Position numbers and translations under genes: made by a program. 64,000 nt of DNA from positions 3,095,179-3,159,178 of the forward strand of contig JAHRBS010000002.1 of the NCBI GenBank assembly GCA_024305745.1, written 5' to 3'. The notes beneath the pieces were generated by a model. It searched no databases and was not told the origin of the DNA. It saw nothing but the letters and a program-made list of their open reading frames with translations. Positions within the stretch are counted from its first letter, which is position 1. The number at the start of each line of letters is the position of its first letter. Of the stretch, positions 62,995 through 64,000 are shown one piece after another. The DNA is from Polyporus tsugae. Lineage: Eukaryota > Basidiomycota > Agaricomycetes > Polyporales > Polyporaceae.

Positions 62995-63150
62995 TGATGG
63001 GAGCGATGCGATGGTGAGTGGGCATGGTGAGTGGTATGATGATGGGATGCGATGGCGATGTGTGAGTGGGATGGTGATGGGATGATGAGTGCTGATGGTT
63101 ATGGGATGGTGAGTGCGATGGTGAGTGCGATGGTGGGTTTGGGGGGATGT
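62995..63150. repeat. Minisatellite in the inverted arm
   Basis: Read backwards it shows two canonical 12-mers and the duplicated flank, the arrangement found only at junction 4/5, with scattered errors. Confidence 0.85.
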
Positions 63151-64000
63151 GTTTGGGTGGGACGGGATGGATGGGTTATGGGGAGGCATCGGGGGGATGG
63201 TTTGCGCAACAGTTTTTCGGCCTTGTGAGGCAGTATCTCGAGAATGCAAATATAGTTTCATTCGCCGGCGCAGCTGCTCACCAGTCGCTCATTTTCGTCT
63301 ACGACGCACCTGCAGCCGCGATGTCATGGCTATGCATCGCATAGATACTATCTGGCGTTTACGACACGCGCGCAAATATCATCGAATATTTCAGTGTCCT
63401 CAGGGCGCGACCCCGAGTAGGGGCGAAAAGCAGCAGTTACTTACAGTGGGCGCCGCACTCAGCCTTACGCGCCGTAGACTCGCTAGTAATTCACATACCA
63501 GTACATACTGCACTGAGCCCGTACATACCCCGGGCGGACTCTCAGCCTACGGCACATAAGCACGATGGTCGGGCGGCGAACGAATAAAAAAAAGAAATCG
63601 GCAGAGAAGCGACTCGAAGAATGTCATCTACCGCTGCCGGACGCCTGCGTCTTGCCGTACACCGTGCTGTACCATGACGGCGCGGCTTGCGTGCGGCGCG
63701 GAGTCAGCCGGCAGTTCATTCGTATTCTAGCCTACCGATAGTCCAAATCGTCAGCGGGATTTCGACTGCAGCCTAGAGTCCGAAAATCAGATACGTGGTC
63801 GCGAATAACCTGGGGGCGGCCGCTACGGCTCCGACGCAGGTTTTGCGGACAACTTGAAGTCATCCGTAGCGTGCGGCTCAGTCCACGGCAGTCCAATGCC
63901 CGGCGGCTCGAGAGGTAGGGCGTAGACCGGGCGGTAGCGCCCACACACATGCAGGAATTTATCAACGTTAATAGAAACGTCGGCAAAAAAAAAAAAAACA

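Larger units (their letters stand above)
54078..64000. repeat. Inverted, error-rich copy of 44310-54077
   Basis: Read backwards, this 9.9 kb follows the preceding 9.8 kb base for base, with many small insertions, deletions and substitutions. In the first roughly 140 bp after the centre I count about nine differences. Homopolymers are inflated (G runs at 62921-62950, A run at 63985-63998). Every gene here is frameshifted several times in ways no other copy shares. This is how an uncorrected long read looks, so the arm should not be used for gene models. Confidence 0.93.

Noticed and set aside
63985..64000. Poly(A) tail of a retrotransposed gene
   Set aside because: It sits at the end of the error-rich arm with no matching A run in the forward copy, and no retroelement or processed gene adjoins it.

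Overview
The window looks like nuclear DNA of a filamentous fungus, most likely a basidiomycete. It is GC-rich, its genes carry short GT-AG introns (about 57-65 nt), the main gene has a pyrimidine-rich leader, and the two recognisable products have fungal relatives. I saw no rRNA, tRNA, telomere repeat, transposase or reverse transcriptase.

Layout: almost everything is one segment of about 11.3 kb repeated head to tail. With the window start as an arbitrary phase, the units are 1-11315, 11316-22645, 22646-33953, 33954-45304 and a partial fifth at 45305-54077 (11315, 11330, 11308 and 11351 bp, then 8773 bp). They are nearly identical but differ in SNPs, small indels and two VNTRs, so they are distinct copies. 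At 54077 the sequence folds back on itself with about one base of spacer. From there to 64000 it is a noisy reverse complement of roughly 44310-54077. That arm has raw-read-type errors and carries alleles private to the last forward copy, so it is most simply a long-read fold-back artefact.

Each unit holds, on the minus strand, a five-exon gene for a Tvp38/TMEM64-family (VTT domain) Golgi membrane protein of 424 aa, with a CT-rich leader. About 1.6 kb upstream of it is a second minus-strand locus resembling a small secreted basidiomycete protein, apparently broken (no ATG, one frameshift). The remaining ~7 kb has no recognisable gene. It contains open frames and GT-AG intron-like segments on the plus strand, best at unit-1 positions 5332-5670 and 9785-10513, that could be uncharacterised genes but are not proven. 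A 12-bp minisatellite lies over the Tvp38 stop codon at each unit junction, and a 13-bp VNTR lies near unit position 9480.

There is no evidence that the genes form a pathway. The notable features are the amplification itself, the allelic mosaic among copies, and the fold-back end.
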